A stretch of 64,000 nt of DNA from JAGTRP01 sp035255045 (lineage in GTDB: Bacteria > Pseudomonadota > Gammaproteobacteria > Burkholderiales > Rhodocyclaceae): the NCBI GenBank assembly GCA_035255045.1, contig DATFAA010000054.1:123810-187809 (forward strand). Reading direction: 5' to 3'. Under the pieces are notes generated by a model. That model made no database searches and was not told the origin of the DNA. It saw only the letters and a list, made by a program, of their open reading frames with translations. Shown in pieces: positions 16,993-26,752 of this stretch. The translations under genes were made by a program, and so were the position numbers. Numbering within the stretch: position 1 is the first letter of the stretch; the number at the start of each line of letters is the position of its first letter.

Positions 16993-17175
16993 ATGCTCAT
17001 TTCATGGCCGAAACGATATGCAGGGGTTCCCCCGAGGCAGGACGGGGCGGCGGCGTCGGAGTATGCGATCTCGCTGGCCTTCATCGTGGTGGCCATAGCT
17101 CTTGCGGCATCGCAGTTTGACTTGACCGAGGTCTTTCCGGCCCTGGCCGCGAAAATCTCGGGTCTCATCAAGTAA
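16993..17175 (+). CDS. Second Flp-type pilin
   Basis: 60-residue paralogue of the preceding pilin. It contains QDGAAASEYAISLAFIVVAI, the same Gly cleavage site, Glu and hydrophobic core, but the leader is longer and Pro/Arg-containing (MLISWPKRYAGVPPRQDG) and the tail is only about 20 residues. It may be a minor pilin or an alternative subunit. The ATG at 16993 has a weak upstream ribosome site (CTGGAC), which fits lower expression than flp. Confidence 0.85.
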   Translation: MLISWPKRYAGVPPRQDGAAASEYAISLAFIVVAIALAASQFDLTEVFPALAAKISGLIK

Positions 17176-17191
17176 AGAAAACAAATATTTC

Positions 17192-17214
17192 CATCGCCCG
17201 CCGGCTGGGCGATG
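17192..17214 (+). other. Hairpin between second pilin and prepilin peptidase genes
   Basis: CATCGCCC (17192-17199) pairs perfectly with GGGCGATG (17207-17214) around a 7-nt loop, 16 bp after the pilin stop. It is the second of three hairpins in the flp-tadV leader region and lacks a U-tract. Confidence 0.65.
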
Positions 17215-17227
17215 AACTCAAGTAGGG

Positions 17228-17245
17228 TTCGCCAAGAGGGGCGAA
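17228..17245 (+). promoter_or_regulatory. Hairpin holding the ribosome binding site of the prepilin peptidase gene
   Basis: TTCGCC (17228-17233) and GGCGAA (17240-17245) form a 6-bp stem whose loop AAGAGG plus the first stem G contain the Shine-Dalgarno sequence of the gene starting at 17251. The structure could restrain translation of the peptidase relative to the pilins. This is inferred from sequence only. Confidence 0.45.
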
Positions 17246-17250
17246 TTACC

Positions 17251-17760
17251 ATGCTCTGGATCCTTTGTTTCCTGCTCGCGTTGGCAGTGATCCATGACCT
17301 TCGGGAAAGGCGAATCCCCAATTACCTGACTGTCGGCGGCGCCATCCTCGCCGTTGGCCTGGCGGCCTACCGGGGCGGCCCGGAAGCGCTGGCTGCCGCC
17401 CTGCTGGCGATGCTGCTCGGAGCGTTGGCCTATCTCCCTTTCTTCGCCCTGCGCCTGGTCGGGGCAGGCGATGTCAAGCTGTTCGGTGTGGTGGGCGGTT
17501 TCGTCGGCCTCCAGGCCCTGCTGCCGGTGTGGATCTACACGGCCCTGGCGGGGGGACTTCTCGGCATCGGGGCGGTCGCCCTGTCCCATTCCTTCCCGCA
17601 GTTCCTGGGCAACCTGAAGCTGTTCCTGATTTCCCGGACCTACCGGGTTCCGGCGGCAGAAGTCCCGCTGCAGTCCATCGCCACCCAGACCGCGGTCCGG
17701 GTGCCCTATGCCGCTGCCATCGCAGCCGGCGTGATCATCTGGATGGTTAGCCAATCATGA
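17251..17760 (+). CDS. tadV: Prepilin peptidase of the Tad system (TadV/CpaA, A24 family)
   Basis: Inner-membrane aspartic protease that removes the leader from Flp pilin and TadE/F-type pseudopilins. The 169 residues contain the two active-site contexts, HDLRERRIPN (Asp near residue 17) and GAGDVKLFG (Asp near residue 75), in a membrane protein of about five helices. It lacks the N-terminal methylase-type domain of PilD, as is usual for TadV. ATG at 17251 is chosen because it follows an AGAGGGG ribosome site; a start at 17212 is in frame but unsupported. The stop overlaps the next gene (ATGA). Confidence 0.92.
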   Translation: MLWILCFLLALAVIHDLRERRIPNYLTVGGAILAVGLAAYRGGPEALAAALLAMLLGALAYLPFFALRLVGAGDVKLFGVVGGFVGLQALLPVWIYTALAGGLLGIGAVALSHSFPQFLGNLKLFLISRTYRVPAAEVPLQSIATQTAVRVPYAAAIAAGVIIWMVSQS

Positions 17761-19118
17761 CTGAAAAGACAATCCGCGCCGATGCCGCCCCGGCCTCCCC
17801 GGCCGGCAAGGCGGTCTTGCCGGCGCCGCGGGTCCTGGCCGACACGGGATTGAGCCGGGACATGCTCTGCGACCTCTATGCCCGCATGCTCTTCCGCGCC
17901 GGCCGCTCCTCGCTGCGCGACATCGCCGGCACCAGCCGGCTGCCGCCCAGCATCGCGGACGAGGTGCTCACCTTCATGCGCGGCGAGCAACTGGTGGAGC
18001 TGGCCCGCCACCGGGGCCTGGAGATCGAGGCCGAGTACCAGCTCACCACGGCCGGCCAGCACTTCGCCTGGGAAGCCTTCAACCGCTGCCAGTACATCGG
18101 GCCGGCGCCGGTCACCCTGAGCGACTACTGCGATCTGGTCAACCGGCATTCCATGCAGCATGTCCCGGTCGATGCCGACTACGTGCACCGGGCCTTCCAG
18201 GGCGTCGTCATCAACCCGGACGTCCTCGACCAGGTGGGCGCCGCCATGAATTCCGGGCGGGCCATCCTGATCTACGGCCCGGCGGGCAGCGGCAAGACCT
18301 ACCTGGCCGAGCACCTGGCGACCCTGCAGCCCGGCGGCATCCCCGTTCCCTATGCGATCACCGTGGGGGGCGAGATCATCCAGGTCTACGACCCCCTCAT
18401 CCACGAGCCCCTGACGGCCGAGGACGACAAGCAGCTGGTGCGCTCGGACCGGGACGACCGCTGGCAATGGTGCCACCGCCCGGTGGTGATCTCAGGCGGC
18501 GAGCTGACCCTGCAGATGCTCGACCTCCAGTTCGATCCGGCGACGCGCTACTACCAGGCACCGCCCCACCTCAAGGCCAACGGCGGCATCTTCGTGGCCG
18601 ACGACCTCGGGCGCCAGCTGGTTTCCCCACGGGACCTGATGAACCGCTGGATCGTGCCCCTCGACCGCAGGCGGGACCATCTCTCGCTCCATACCGGCTT
18701 CAAGTTCGCGGTGCCCTTCGAGCTGGCCGTCATCTTCTCCACCAATCTCAAGCCCGACGACATCGCCGACGAGGCCTTCCTGCGGCGCTTCGGCTACAAG
18801 GTCTATATGGGCCCGGTGGATGTGGCCAGCTACCGCCGCATCTTCCAGGACGTCTGCCACAGCCTGGGGGTGGAGTTCGATGCCGAAGGCTTTGACTGGC
18901 TGATCTCGGACCGTCACCACACGGAGCGGCGCAGCCTGCTGGCCTGCTATCCCCGCGACCTGGTGGGGCGGGTCAGCGACTTCGCCGCCTACCACCGCAC
19001 CAGCGCCCGCGCCACGCCCGACGCCCTGGCCAAGGCCTGGACGACCTACTTCACGACGGCGGGCGCGACTTTGATCAAGGGTTTTGAAGAAACCAAAGAC
19101 AGGGAGGCGATTAAATGA
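17757..19118 (+). CDS. AAA+ ATPase with N-terminal helix-turn-helix-like domain, Tad-locus associated
   Basis: 453-residue predicted cytosolic AAA+ protein of unknown role. The Walker A motif IYGPAGSGKTYL lies near residue 174 and a Walker B-like IFVADDLG near 276. A sensor-like IFSTNLKPDDIADEAFLRRF follows near 325. This arrangement resembles MoxR-type or helicase-loader-type AAA+ proteins rather than the TadA secretion ATPase. The first 110 residues hold a winged-helix-like segment (SSLRDIAGTSRLPPSIADEVLTFM). It overlaps tadV by ATGA and is followed by cpaB with another 4-bp overlap, so it is made as part of the pilus operon. I know of similar ATPases in betaproteobacterial Tad loci but not of an established function. 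Confidence 0.75.
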   Translation: MTEKTIRADAAPASPAGKAVLPAPRVLADTGLSRDMLCDLYARMLFRAGRSSLRDIAGTSRLPPSIADEVLTFMRGEQLVELARHRGLEIEAEYQLTTAGQHFAWEAFNRCQYIGPAPVTLSDYCDLVNRHSMQHVPVDADYVHRAFQGVVINPDVLDQVGAAMNSGRAILIYGPAGSGKTYLAEHLATLQPGGIPVPYAITVGGEIIQVYDPLIHEPLTAEDDKQLVRSDRDDRWQWCHRPVVISGGELTLQMLDLQFDPATRYYQAPPHLKANGGIFVADDLGRQLVSPRDLMNRWIVPLDRRRDHLSLHTGFKFAVPFELAVIFSTNLKPDDIADEAFLRRFGYKVYMGPVDVASYRRIFQDVCHSLGVEFDAEGFDWLISDRHHTERRSLLACYPRDLVGRVSDFAAYHRTSARATPDALAKAWTTYFTTAGATLIKGFEETKDREAIK

Positions 19119-19936
19119 AAAATGCACGCGCATGGATGGTGGTCGCCGTGTCACTGGTCGCCGGGATACTGGCCATCGTGTTCGCGGCGCGCTGGCTGAA
19201 CCAGCAGAGCAACATGATGACCCGCAAGGTGGCGGTGGCGGCAATCGGCCTCAACCTCGGCCAGCAGATCCTGCCGGAGCAGGTCAAGATGGTGGACTGG
19301 CCGGGCGGAGCGGTGCCCGAGGGGGCCTTCTCCGAGGCCGGGAAACTCAAGGACCGGGTGCTTCGGGTCAACCTGCAGCGAGATGAGCCGATCCTGGAGG
19401 CCAAGCTGGCTCCCGTCGGCACCAAGGGCGGCCTGTCGGCGGTCATCGCCGAAGGCAAGCGGGCCATTACCGTGCGGGTCAACGACGTCATCGGCGTCGC
19501 CGGCTTCGCCCTCCCGGGCAACTATGTGGATGTCGTGGTGAATACCAAGGACGACCGCCAGCCCAAGGAGGACCAGAGCATCTCCAAGATCGTCCTCGAG
19601 AAGATCCTGGTGCTGGCCGTCGGCGAGGAGGCCAGCCGCGACGAGACCAAGCCCAAGGTGGTCAAGGCGGTGACCCTGGAAGTGACCCCCGAGCAGGCCG
19701 AGGCCATCGACCTGGCGCGCAGCGTCGGGCAGCTGTCCCTGGTCCTGCGCAACCAGGTGGACGTGGACACCATCAAGACCGGCGGCGTGACCAAGGATTC
19801 CCTCCTCGGCATCACGCCTCCGCCCAAGCCCCAGCCGGTAGTCAAGCCCAGGGTGGTGGCGGTGCACGCTGCGGCGCGGCCCAAACGGTGCGTCGAGGTA
19901 ATGATCGGACGCGAGCGGAGTGAGCAATGCTTCTGA
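19115..19936 (+). CDS. cpaB: Flp pilus assembly protein CpaB (RcpC)
   Basis: Predicted periplasmic/inner-membrane protein of 273 residues. An N-terminal helix (residues 7-25) anchors it. An SAF domain (VAVAAIGLNLGQQILPEQV, residues 38-100) and the RcpC/CpaB domain (RAITVRVNDVIGVAGFALPGNYVDVVV) follow. CpaB is needed for Tad pilus assembly and is thought to work with the secretin; its beta-clip SAF domain may bind carbohydrate or peptidoglycan. The ATG overlaps the AAA+ gene stop. The C-terminus is Lys/Arg/Pro-rich. Confidence 0.92.
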   Translation: MKNARAWMVVAVSLVAGILAIVFAARWLNQQSNMMTRKVAVAAIGLNLGQQILPEQVKMVDWPGGAVPEGAFSEAGKLKDRVLRVNLQRDEPILEAKLAPVGTKGGLSAVIAEGKRAITVRVNDVIGVAGFALPGNYVDVVVNTKDDRQPKEDQSISKIVLEKILVLAVGEEASRDETKPKVVKAVTLEVTPEQAEAIDLARSVGQLSLVLRNQVDVDTIKTGGVTKDSLLGITPPPKPQPVVKPRVVAVHAAARPKRCVEVMIGRERSEQCF

Positions 19937-19959
19937 AGAAAAAGAATGGGGGTATTCCT

Positions 19960-21633
19960 ATGCGTACCAATGGATTGAAGGCCGCCGTGGCAGGAGCGTT
20001 GGCGCTTGCTTCTCTCAATCTCGCCGCCGCGCCGGCAAGTCAGAGGGCCCAGCCTCCCCAGGGCGGCTCCGACCAGCAGGCGATGGCCGACGGAGGCCAG
20101 GCGAACCGGGCCGCGCCCGACGTGGTGGTCATACCGCAATGCCGCGAACAGGTCGGCGCCACCCAGGTCATCGAGGTTCCGGCCGGAAAGTCGCGCCTCC
20201 TCAGCCTCAGTGAGCCGATCACCAAGCTGACCATCGGCAGCGACGGCGTCGCCCACGCCAAGCTGATCTCGCCGACCTCCCTATACCTGTTCGGGAGCAG
20301 CGTAGGCTCGACCAACATGATCCTCCTGGGCAGCAGCAACCGCTGCTCGGTCTATGACGTGGTGGTGCAGCTCGACCCGGCGCCCCTGCTGCAGAACATC
20401 CTGAGCGTCTTTCCCAACGAGAAGGAAGTGACGGTGCGCTCGGTGGGGGACGGCATCGTCCTCGCCGGAAAGGTTTCCGATGCGGTCACCTCCCGGCAGA
20501 TCGAGTCCATGGCGCGAACCTACGTCCTGCGCCGGACCGCCGGCTCGGGCGGCGCCCGTGCCCCGGGCGGCAGCGCCGGGGCGTCCAACGCCGCCCGCAA
20601 CCTCAACGAACTGGTGGTCAATTCCCTGTCCGTCGCCGCGCCCCAGCAGGTGATGCTGGAGGTCAAGGTGGCCGAGGTCGCCAAGACGGTGCTCGACCAG
20701 TTCGGCATCAACTTCTCCCGCGCCTTCGCCCTGGCGGATGGTTCGGGGATGCGCTTCCTGAACGGCCTGCTGGGCGGGCAGGGCCTGGTGGCGGGCTCGG
20801 CGGGCGGCACCGCCGGCGCCAAGGTCGGCGTGGGGATGCTGAATTCCTCCAGCATCGGCTCGACCACTGCGGCAACGACTGTTCCGGCCGGCAGCGCCAC
20901 CATCGGCGGTTCGACCACCACGATCCCCATCGGCCAGGCCCAGAACGCCACCATCCTGGGGATCGACGCCCAGAAGCAGGACGGCCTCGTCAAGCTGCTG
21001 GCAGAGCCGACGGTGATGGCCATCAGCGGCCAGGAGGGCAGCTTCCTCGCCGGCGGCAAGATCTTCATCCCGGTGGTCCAAAACAACGGCAACGGCGCCG
21101 TAACCTACACCCTCGAGGAGAAGGAGTTCGGCGTCAGCCTGCGCTTTAGGCCCACGGTACTGGCCGACGGCAGGATCAACCTGCAGGTCAATCCGGAGGT
21201 GTCCGAACTCAGTGCCACCGGCGTCACCATCACTTCGTCGGCCACCGGCGCCACCACCGTCCTGCCGGCCTTCTCCACCCGCAAGGCGGCGACCACCGTC
21301 CAGCTCTACGACGGCCAGAGCTTCGCCATCGGCGGACTGATGAAGAACAACGTCAGCGGCAACATCAACGCCTTCCCCTTCCTCGGGGAAATCCCAGTCC
21401 TCGGGGCCCTGTTCCGCAGCCACAGCTTCCAGACCGACCGCAGCGAACTGGTGTTCGTGGTCACGCCGCGCCTGGTCAAGGCCCTGCCTGCGGATTACGA
21501 GTTGCCGACCGACCAATACACGCCGCCGAGCCGTTGGGACCTGTACGGGCACGGCAAGCTCGAAGGCCGCGCGCCGGAAAAGGCCGCGCCGGAGCAGAGC
21601 TCGCCGGCCCAGGGCGGCTTCGAGCCGAGATAA
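19960..21633 (+). CDS. cpaC: Tad pilus outer-membrane secretin (CpaC/RcpA)
   Basis: Forms the outer-membrane channel through which the Flp pilus emerges. From the ATG at 19960 (preceded by TGGGGGTATTCCT) it is 557 residues with a Sec signal peptide ending near LAAAPA. The N-terminal pilus domain contains AGKSRLLSLSEPITKLTIGS and STNMILLG. A BON-like segment (TVRSVGDGIVLAGKV) lies near residue 160. The C-terminal secretin domain runs from about 330 to 510 and includes FGVSLRFRPTVLADGRINLQ and DGQSFAIGGLM. An alternative start at 19927 overlaps cpaB but would place charged residues before the signal peptide. Confidence 0.93.
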   Translation: MRTNGLKAAVAGALALASLNLAAAPASQRAQPPQGGSDQQAMADGGQANRAAPDVVVIPQCREQVGATQVIEVPAGKSRLLSLSEPITKLTIGSDGVAHAKLISPTSLYLFGSSVGSTNMILLGSSNRCSVYDVVVQLDPAPLLQNILSVFPNEKEVTVRSVGDGIVLAGKVSDAVTSRQIESMARTYVLRRTAGSGGARAPGGSAGASNAARNLNELVVNSLSVAAPQQVMLEVKVAEVAKTVLDQFGINFSRAFALADGSGMRFLNGLLGGQGLVAGSAGGTAGAKVGVGMLNSSSIGSTTAATTVPAGSATIGGSTTTIPIGQAQNATILGIDAQKQDGLVKLLAEPTVMAISGQEGSFLAGGKIFIPVVQNNGNGAVTYTLEEKEFGVSLRFRPTVLADGRINLQVNPEVSELSATGVTITSSATGATTVLPAFSTRKAATTVQLYDGQSFAIGGLMKNNVSGNINAFPFLGEIPVLGALFRSHSFQTDRSELVFVVTPRLVKALPADYELPTDQYTPPSRWDLYGHGKLEGRAPEKAAPEQSSPAQGGFEPR

Positions 21634-21645
21634 GGAGTTGAGACC

Positions 21646-21936
21646 ATGAAAGACTTCAAACTTGTCGCGCTGGTGCTTGGCGTCGCCATCCTGTCCTCAG
21701 GCTGCAGCACCCTGACGACGCCCGAATCCGATGCCCGTTTCGGCGCTTCTTCCATGACCCTGTGGGCCCAGCAGTCCCGCGATCCGGCCGCGTCGGTGCG
21801 CAACGAGAAGCGCCCGGTGGACGGCATCGAAGGCAAGGCGGCCAGCAATGCGGTGGACCAGTACTACAAGTCCTTCACCAAGCCGGCGCCCCAGATGACC
21901 ATCCTCAATCTCGGGGTGGCCGAGGCGGCCCAGTGA
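21646..21936 (+). CDS. Small Tad-locus lipoprotein
   Basis: 96-residue predicted outer-membrane lipoprotein with lipobox LSSGC (Cys near residue 20). The mature part includes RFGASSMTLWAQQSRDP and DGIEGKAASNAVDQYYKSF. Proteins of this size and pattern, with GKAA and YYKSF near the C-terminal half, occur just after the secretin in several betaproteobacterial Tad loci. They may do the work of the RcpB/CpaD lipoprotein that supports secretin assembly. That role is inferred from position; I do not see a named domain. Confidence 0.75.
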   Translation: MKDFKLVALVLGVAILSSGCSTLTTPESDARFGASSMTLWAQQSRDPAASVRNEKRPVDGIEGKAASNAVDQYYKSFTKPAPQMTILNLGVAEAAQ

Positions 21937-21967
21937 GACCCAGGGTCCTTGACCGGGAGGTGGCGCC

Positions 21968-23224
21968 ATGAACTTCTCGCCCAGACACAACCGGCCGTCG
22001 CAGCAGGGCGCGGTGGCGGTCGCCTTCATCCTGTTCAGCGTGCTGCTGCTGGGGTTCGTGGCCTTCGCCATGGACGTCGGGCGGCTCTACGTGAGCAAGT
22101 CGGAGCTGCAGAACGCCGCCGACTCCTGCGCCCTGTCGGCCTCGGCGGCGCTTACCGGCGTCAACGCCAACCAGCTCCTGGTGGCCGAGAATTACGGCAT
22201 CACCGCCGGCACCCGCAACCTGATCGGCATGCAGGACGACGCGGCGGCCATTTCGGGGGCGGACATCACCTTCAGCGCCACCCTGAACGGCGACTACCGG
22301 ACACGGGGCGCAATCGCGCCGGAGGAGGCCGTGAACATGCGCTATGCCCGGTGCACCCTGGCCGAACCGGAGATTTCCCCGCTGCTGATGCAGGTGGTCA
22401 ATCTGCTTCCCGGCGGCAGGGTGGGGAAAAATACCGTCAGGGCAAGTTCCGTCGCCAGCCTGGAGCCCTCCGTCTCCAATTGCGGCATACCGCTGGCGGT
22501 ATGCACCAAGAACCTGACGCCACCCAATTTCGGCTACGTCCAGGGTGAGTGGCTGGTGGGGCCGTTCGATACCCAGGACAACATCACCGGCAGATTCAAG
22601 TGGGTCGACCTGGCAGAGTCGGACAAGACCAAGACCCTGCGGGAATACCTGACCGGCGCGGGCTACTGCAACATTTCGGAAACCAACACCCTGGTGCCCA
22701 CCCAGGGCGGCCTGTCGACCCTGCACGAGGGCTGGAACTGGCGTTTCGGAGTCAGGAAGAACTCCGGCCCGCCGGACGGCGCCTTTCCGCCCGACTGGAC
22801 CGGCTTTGCCTACGACGCCACCAATTGGCCCAGCCAGTTCAATGTCTTCGACGCCGCCAAGGCCAACAATTTCCCGGCCATGCAGACCGCCCACCAACCC
22901 TGGAACGGCATTCCGAGCAATCTGAAGGGCAATTGGAGGGCCAGTCCGCAGTCCGTCCATGAGGCGGGGATGCAGGGGCGCCGCCTGGTCGTGAGTCCCT
23001 TCGTCGACTGCTCGGCGTGGCGTGAGCTGGGCAACAACAATCCCCAGGCCATTCTCGGCTGGGCCTGCGTGCTGATGCTCAATCCGGTCGCCAATCCGAC
23101 CCAGGACGTGGCGGGGCTGGAGTACCGCGGCCCGGCCAACGAGATCGCATCCGGGTGCGTCACCTCGGGCTCGCCGGGGGGGCCGGGGGCTGGGGGGCCG
23201 AAGGTCCCCACACTGGTGCAGTGA
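21968..23224 (+). CDS. tadG: TadG-like protein with N-terminal Tad helix
   Basis: 418-residue protein with a TadE/TadG-type N-terminus. QQGAVAVAFILFSVLLLGFV (residues 12-31) forms a single hydrophobic helix, and AMDVGRLYVSKSELQNAADS follows, the signature of the putative Flp pilus-assembly TadE/G-like family. The long C-terminal part (about residues 60-418) contains many aromatic residues and scattered Cys, probably disulfide-bonded in the periplasm, and ends in a Gly/Pro-rich tail. Unlike classical TadG I see no clear MIDAS motif of a von Willebrand factor domain. It may be a minor pilus or surface component. Confidence 0.8.
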   Translation: MNFSPRHNRPSQQGAVAVAFILFSVLLLGFVAFAMDVGRLYVSKSELQNAADSCALSASAALTGVNANQLLVAENYGITAGTRNLIGMQDDAAAISGADITFSATLNGDYRTRGAIAPEEAVNMRYARCTLAEPEISPLLMQVVNLLPGGRVGKNTVRASSVASLEPSVSNCGIPLAVCTKNLTPPNFGYVQGEWLVGPFDTQDNITGRFKWVDLAESDKTKTLREYLTGAGYCNISETNTLVPTQGGLSTLHEGWNWRFGVRKNSGPPDGAFPPDWTGFAYDATNWPSQFNVFDAAKANNFPAMQTAHQPWNGIPSNLKGNWRASPQSVHEAGMQGRRLVVSPFVDCSAWRELGNNNPQAILGWACVLMLNPVANPTQDVAGLEYRGPANEIASGCVTSGSPGGPGAGGPKVPTLVQ

Positions 23225-23231
23225 GGCGACC

Positions 23232-23717
23232 ATGAAAACCCAATCCGACCTCAAGCGCAGGCATCGCGGGGTGGCGGCAGTGGAGCTGGCCCTGGTGGCC
23301 ATACCCCTGGTGATGATGGTGCTGGCGGCCATCGACTTCGCCCGCGCCATGTTCGTGTATGACCAGCTGGTCAAGTCGGTCCGCGACGGAGCCCGCTACC
23401 TCTCCTTCTTCGACCCGACCGCGGGCGGCGAATACCCGGTCGAGTTGGCGAAGCGGCGCGTGCTCTACGGATCGACCAGCGGCGGTTCGCCCATCGTGCC
23501 CGGCCTCACCGCCTCGATGATCTCGATCTGCGACCAGACGGACTCCTCCGCCTGTCCGGGCGAGACCTTCGCGAATGTGGACACGGGCAGCGGCACGATC
23601 AACCTGGTGAAGGTGAAGATTTCCGGATACCGGTTTACACCCGCATTCCCCGGGGTGTCGAAGCTGACCGACATCACCTTCGATCCCATCAGCTCGACGA
23701 TGAGGCAACTGTACTGA
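23232..23717 (+). CDS. tadE: TadE-like pseudopilin
   Basis: 161-residue pseudopilin-like protein with RHRGVAAVELALVAIPLVMM at residues 12-31, the Gly-cleavage, Glu-containing hydrophobic N-terminus shared by TadE and TadF. The segment DFARAMFVYDQLVKSVRDGARYLS matches the TadE domain. The C-terminal half has two Cys. Its stop overlaps the next pseudopilin by one base (TGATG), so the two are likely translationally coupled and may form a heteromer cleaved by TadV. Confidence 0.87.
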   Translation: MKTQSDLKRRHRGVAAVELALVAIPLVMMVLAAIDFARAMFVYDQLVKSVRDGARYLSFFDPTAGGEYPVELAKRRVLYGSTSGGSPIVPGLTASMISICDQTDSSACPGETFANVDTGSGTINLVKVKISGYRFTPAFPGVSKLTDITFDPISSTMRQLY

Positions 23718-24157
23718 TGAAAACATCCATCCATCGGCCAGCCGGTGTGCGGCAGCGCGGCGCTGCAGCAGTGGAGTTCGCGTTGGTGGCCATCGTCTTC
23801 CTGGCACTGATCATCGCCGTCATCGAGTTTTCCATGCTGATGTACGTCTATTCCTCGGCCATCGAGGCGACCCGCCTGGGAGCGCGCATCGCCGTGGTCT
23901 GCGATGTGGACGACGCCACCGTCAAGGCGCGCATGAAGAACATGCTGAGCATCCTGGAGCCGCGCAACATCAGCATCAGCTATCCCGCCAGCGGGTGCTC
24001 CGCGGCGACCTGCGACCCGGTGACCGTGCGCATCCAGAACCTCACCTACCACGCCTCCATCCCGCTGGTGCCCCTGGATTTCCCCATTCCGGACTTTGCG
24101 ACTTCCCTGCCGCGGGAAAGCCTGAGCAGCGCCGACAACCCGCTATGCGGCCCCTAG
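23717..24157 (+). CDS. tadF: TadF/TadE-like pseudopilin
   Basis: 146-residue second pseudopilin. VRQRGAAAVEFALVAIVFLA at residues 11-30 repeats the cleavage site and hydrophobic helix with a conserved Glu, followed by FSMLMYVYSSAIEATRLGAR. Three Cys occur in the soluble region (VVCDVDD, SGCSAATCDP), suggesting a disulfide. It starts within the stop of tadE. The E/F naming is by order only. Confidence 0.85.
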   Translation: MKTSIHRPAGVRQRGAAAVEFALVAIVFLALIIAVIEFSMLMYVYSSAIEATRLGARIAVVCDVDDATVKARMKNMLSILEPRNISISYPASGCSAATCDPVTVRIQNLTYHASIPLVPLDFPIPDFATSLPRESLSSADNPLCGP

Positions 24158-24197
24158 CGAACGACAACCGACCGCCATTCACCGACAAGGCCCAGCC

Positions 24198-25364
24198 GTG
24201 AAAGTACTCGCCGTATCCGACAACCACCGCAATATCGAAGAGATCCGGAATGCCGTGTCGCGCATCGGCCTGGTGAGCGAACTGGCCATCCACGAGGGCA
24301 CCCTGAGCGGCGTGACGACCCTGCCCGTCAAGGGGGAGACCGACGTCCTGATGCTCGACTGCCGGAATCTCGGGACGGCGCCCCTGGCCGACGTGGAACG
24401 GCTGGGAACCTTCTATCCCGAGCTCAACGTCATCCTCATCGTGGACCAGGAATCGCCGGAATTGCTCCTGCGGGCCCTGCGGCTCGGGGTGCGGGAAGTG
24501 CTCAAGGCGCCCCTGGTCATGGAGGAGGTGCGCTCCGCCTTCCAGCGCATTTCCCAGAAGCGGACCAACGGGCAGAAGGGGGACGGCCAGGTGCTCGCCT
24601 TCATGTCCTGCAAGGGCGGGAGCGGCAGCAGCTTCCTGGCCACCAACCTCGGCTACGTGCTGGCGACGGATACCGACAAGCGGGTGCTCCTCATCGACCT
24701 CAACCTGCAGTTCGGCGATGCCGTCCTCTATGTCTCCGACCGGCGGCCGAACATTTCCCTGATCGACGTGGTCTGCGACGTCGAGCACATAGACATGGCC
24801 CTGCTCAGGTCCGCCATGATCGACGTGCTGCCCAACTACGGCGTCATCTCGGCCCCCGAGGACCCGACCCAGTCGGTGGATGTCCGGCCCTCCCATATCG
24901 AATCGCTGCTGCGCTTCGCCCGGGCCAATTTCGACTATGTGCTCCTCGACATGAGCCGTTCCCTGGACACCTGCACCATCCAGGCCCTCGACATCGCGGA
25001 CCACATCTATCCGGTGCTCCAGCTCACCCTGCCGTTCCTGCGGGATGCCAAGCGCCTGTTCGACGTCTTCCGCTCCCTGGACTACGGCCCCGCCAAGATC
25101 CGCCCCCTCATCAACCGGGTCGAGCATTCGCCGGCGGCGCTGACCGAAGCCGACGCCGAAAAGCTGCTTTCCTACAAGATTTTCATGACCCTGCCTAACC
25201 ACTACAAGTCGGTTACGGCCTCGGTCAACCAGGGGGTGCCGATCCTGAAGCTGGATACGGCCAGTCCCGTCGCCCGGGGGCTGCAGGAGCTGGCCGACCA
25301 GATTTCCGGACGTTCCGTCCAGAACCGCAAGGGACTGTTCTCGCGGTTCTTTGCGCGCAGTTAG
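24198..25364 (+). CDS. cpaE: TadZ/CpaE, ParA/MinD-like localisation ATPase
   Basis: 388-residue protein that in other Tad systems sets the cell-pole position of the pilus machine. The first 120 residues resemble a receiver-like fold with DVLMLDCRN. A deviant Walker A, CKGGSGSSFLATNLGYVLA, follows near residue 137, then LLIDLNLQFGD and VLLDMSRSLD, the ParA-family switch segments. The P-loop has Ser where MinD has Lys-Thr, as in other atypical CpaE proteins. GTG at 24198 is the start because ACAAGG precedes it at good spacing. Confidence 0.92.
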   Translation: MKVLAVSDNHRNIEEIRNAVSRIGLVSELAIHEGTLSGVTTLPVKGETDVLMLDCRNLGTAPLADVERLGTFYPELNVILIVDQESPELLLRALRLGVREVLKAPLVMEEVRSAFQRISQKRTNGQKGDGQVLAFMSCKGGSGSSFLATNLGYVLATDTDKRVLLIDLNLQFGDAVLYVSDRRPNISLIDVVCDVEHIDMALLRSAMIDVLPNYGVISAPEDPTQSVDVRPSHIESLLRFARANFDYVLLDMSRSLDTCTIQALDIADHIYPVLQLTLPFLRDAKRLFDVFRSLDYGPAKIRPLINRVEHSPAALTEADAEKLLSYKIFMTLPNHYKSVTASVNQGVPILKLDTASPVARGLQELADQISGRSVQNRKGLFSRFFARS

Positions 25365-25384
25365 CCTGAAGAAAGGGTCCTGCC

Positions 25385-26740
<1,356 letters not shown>

Positions 26741-26752
26741 AAAGAGGACGGT

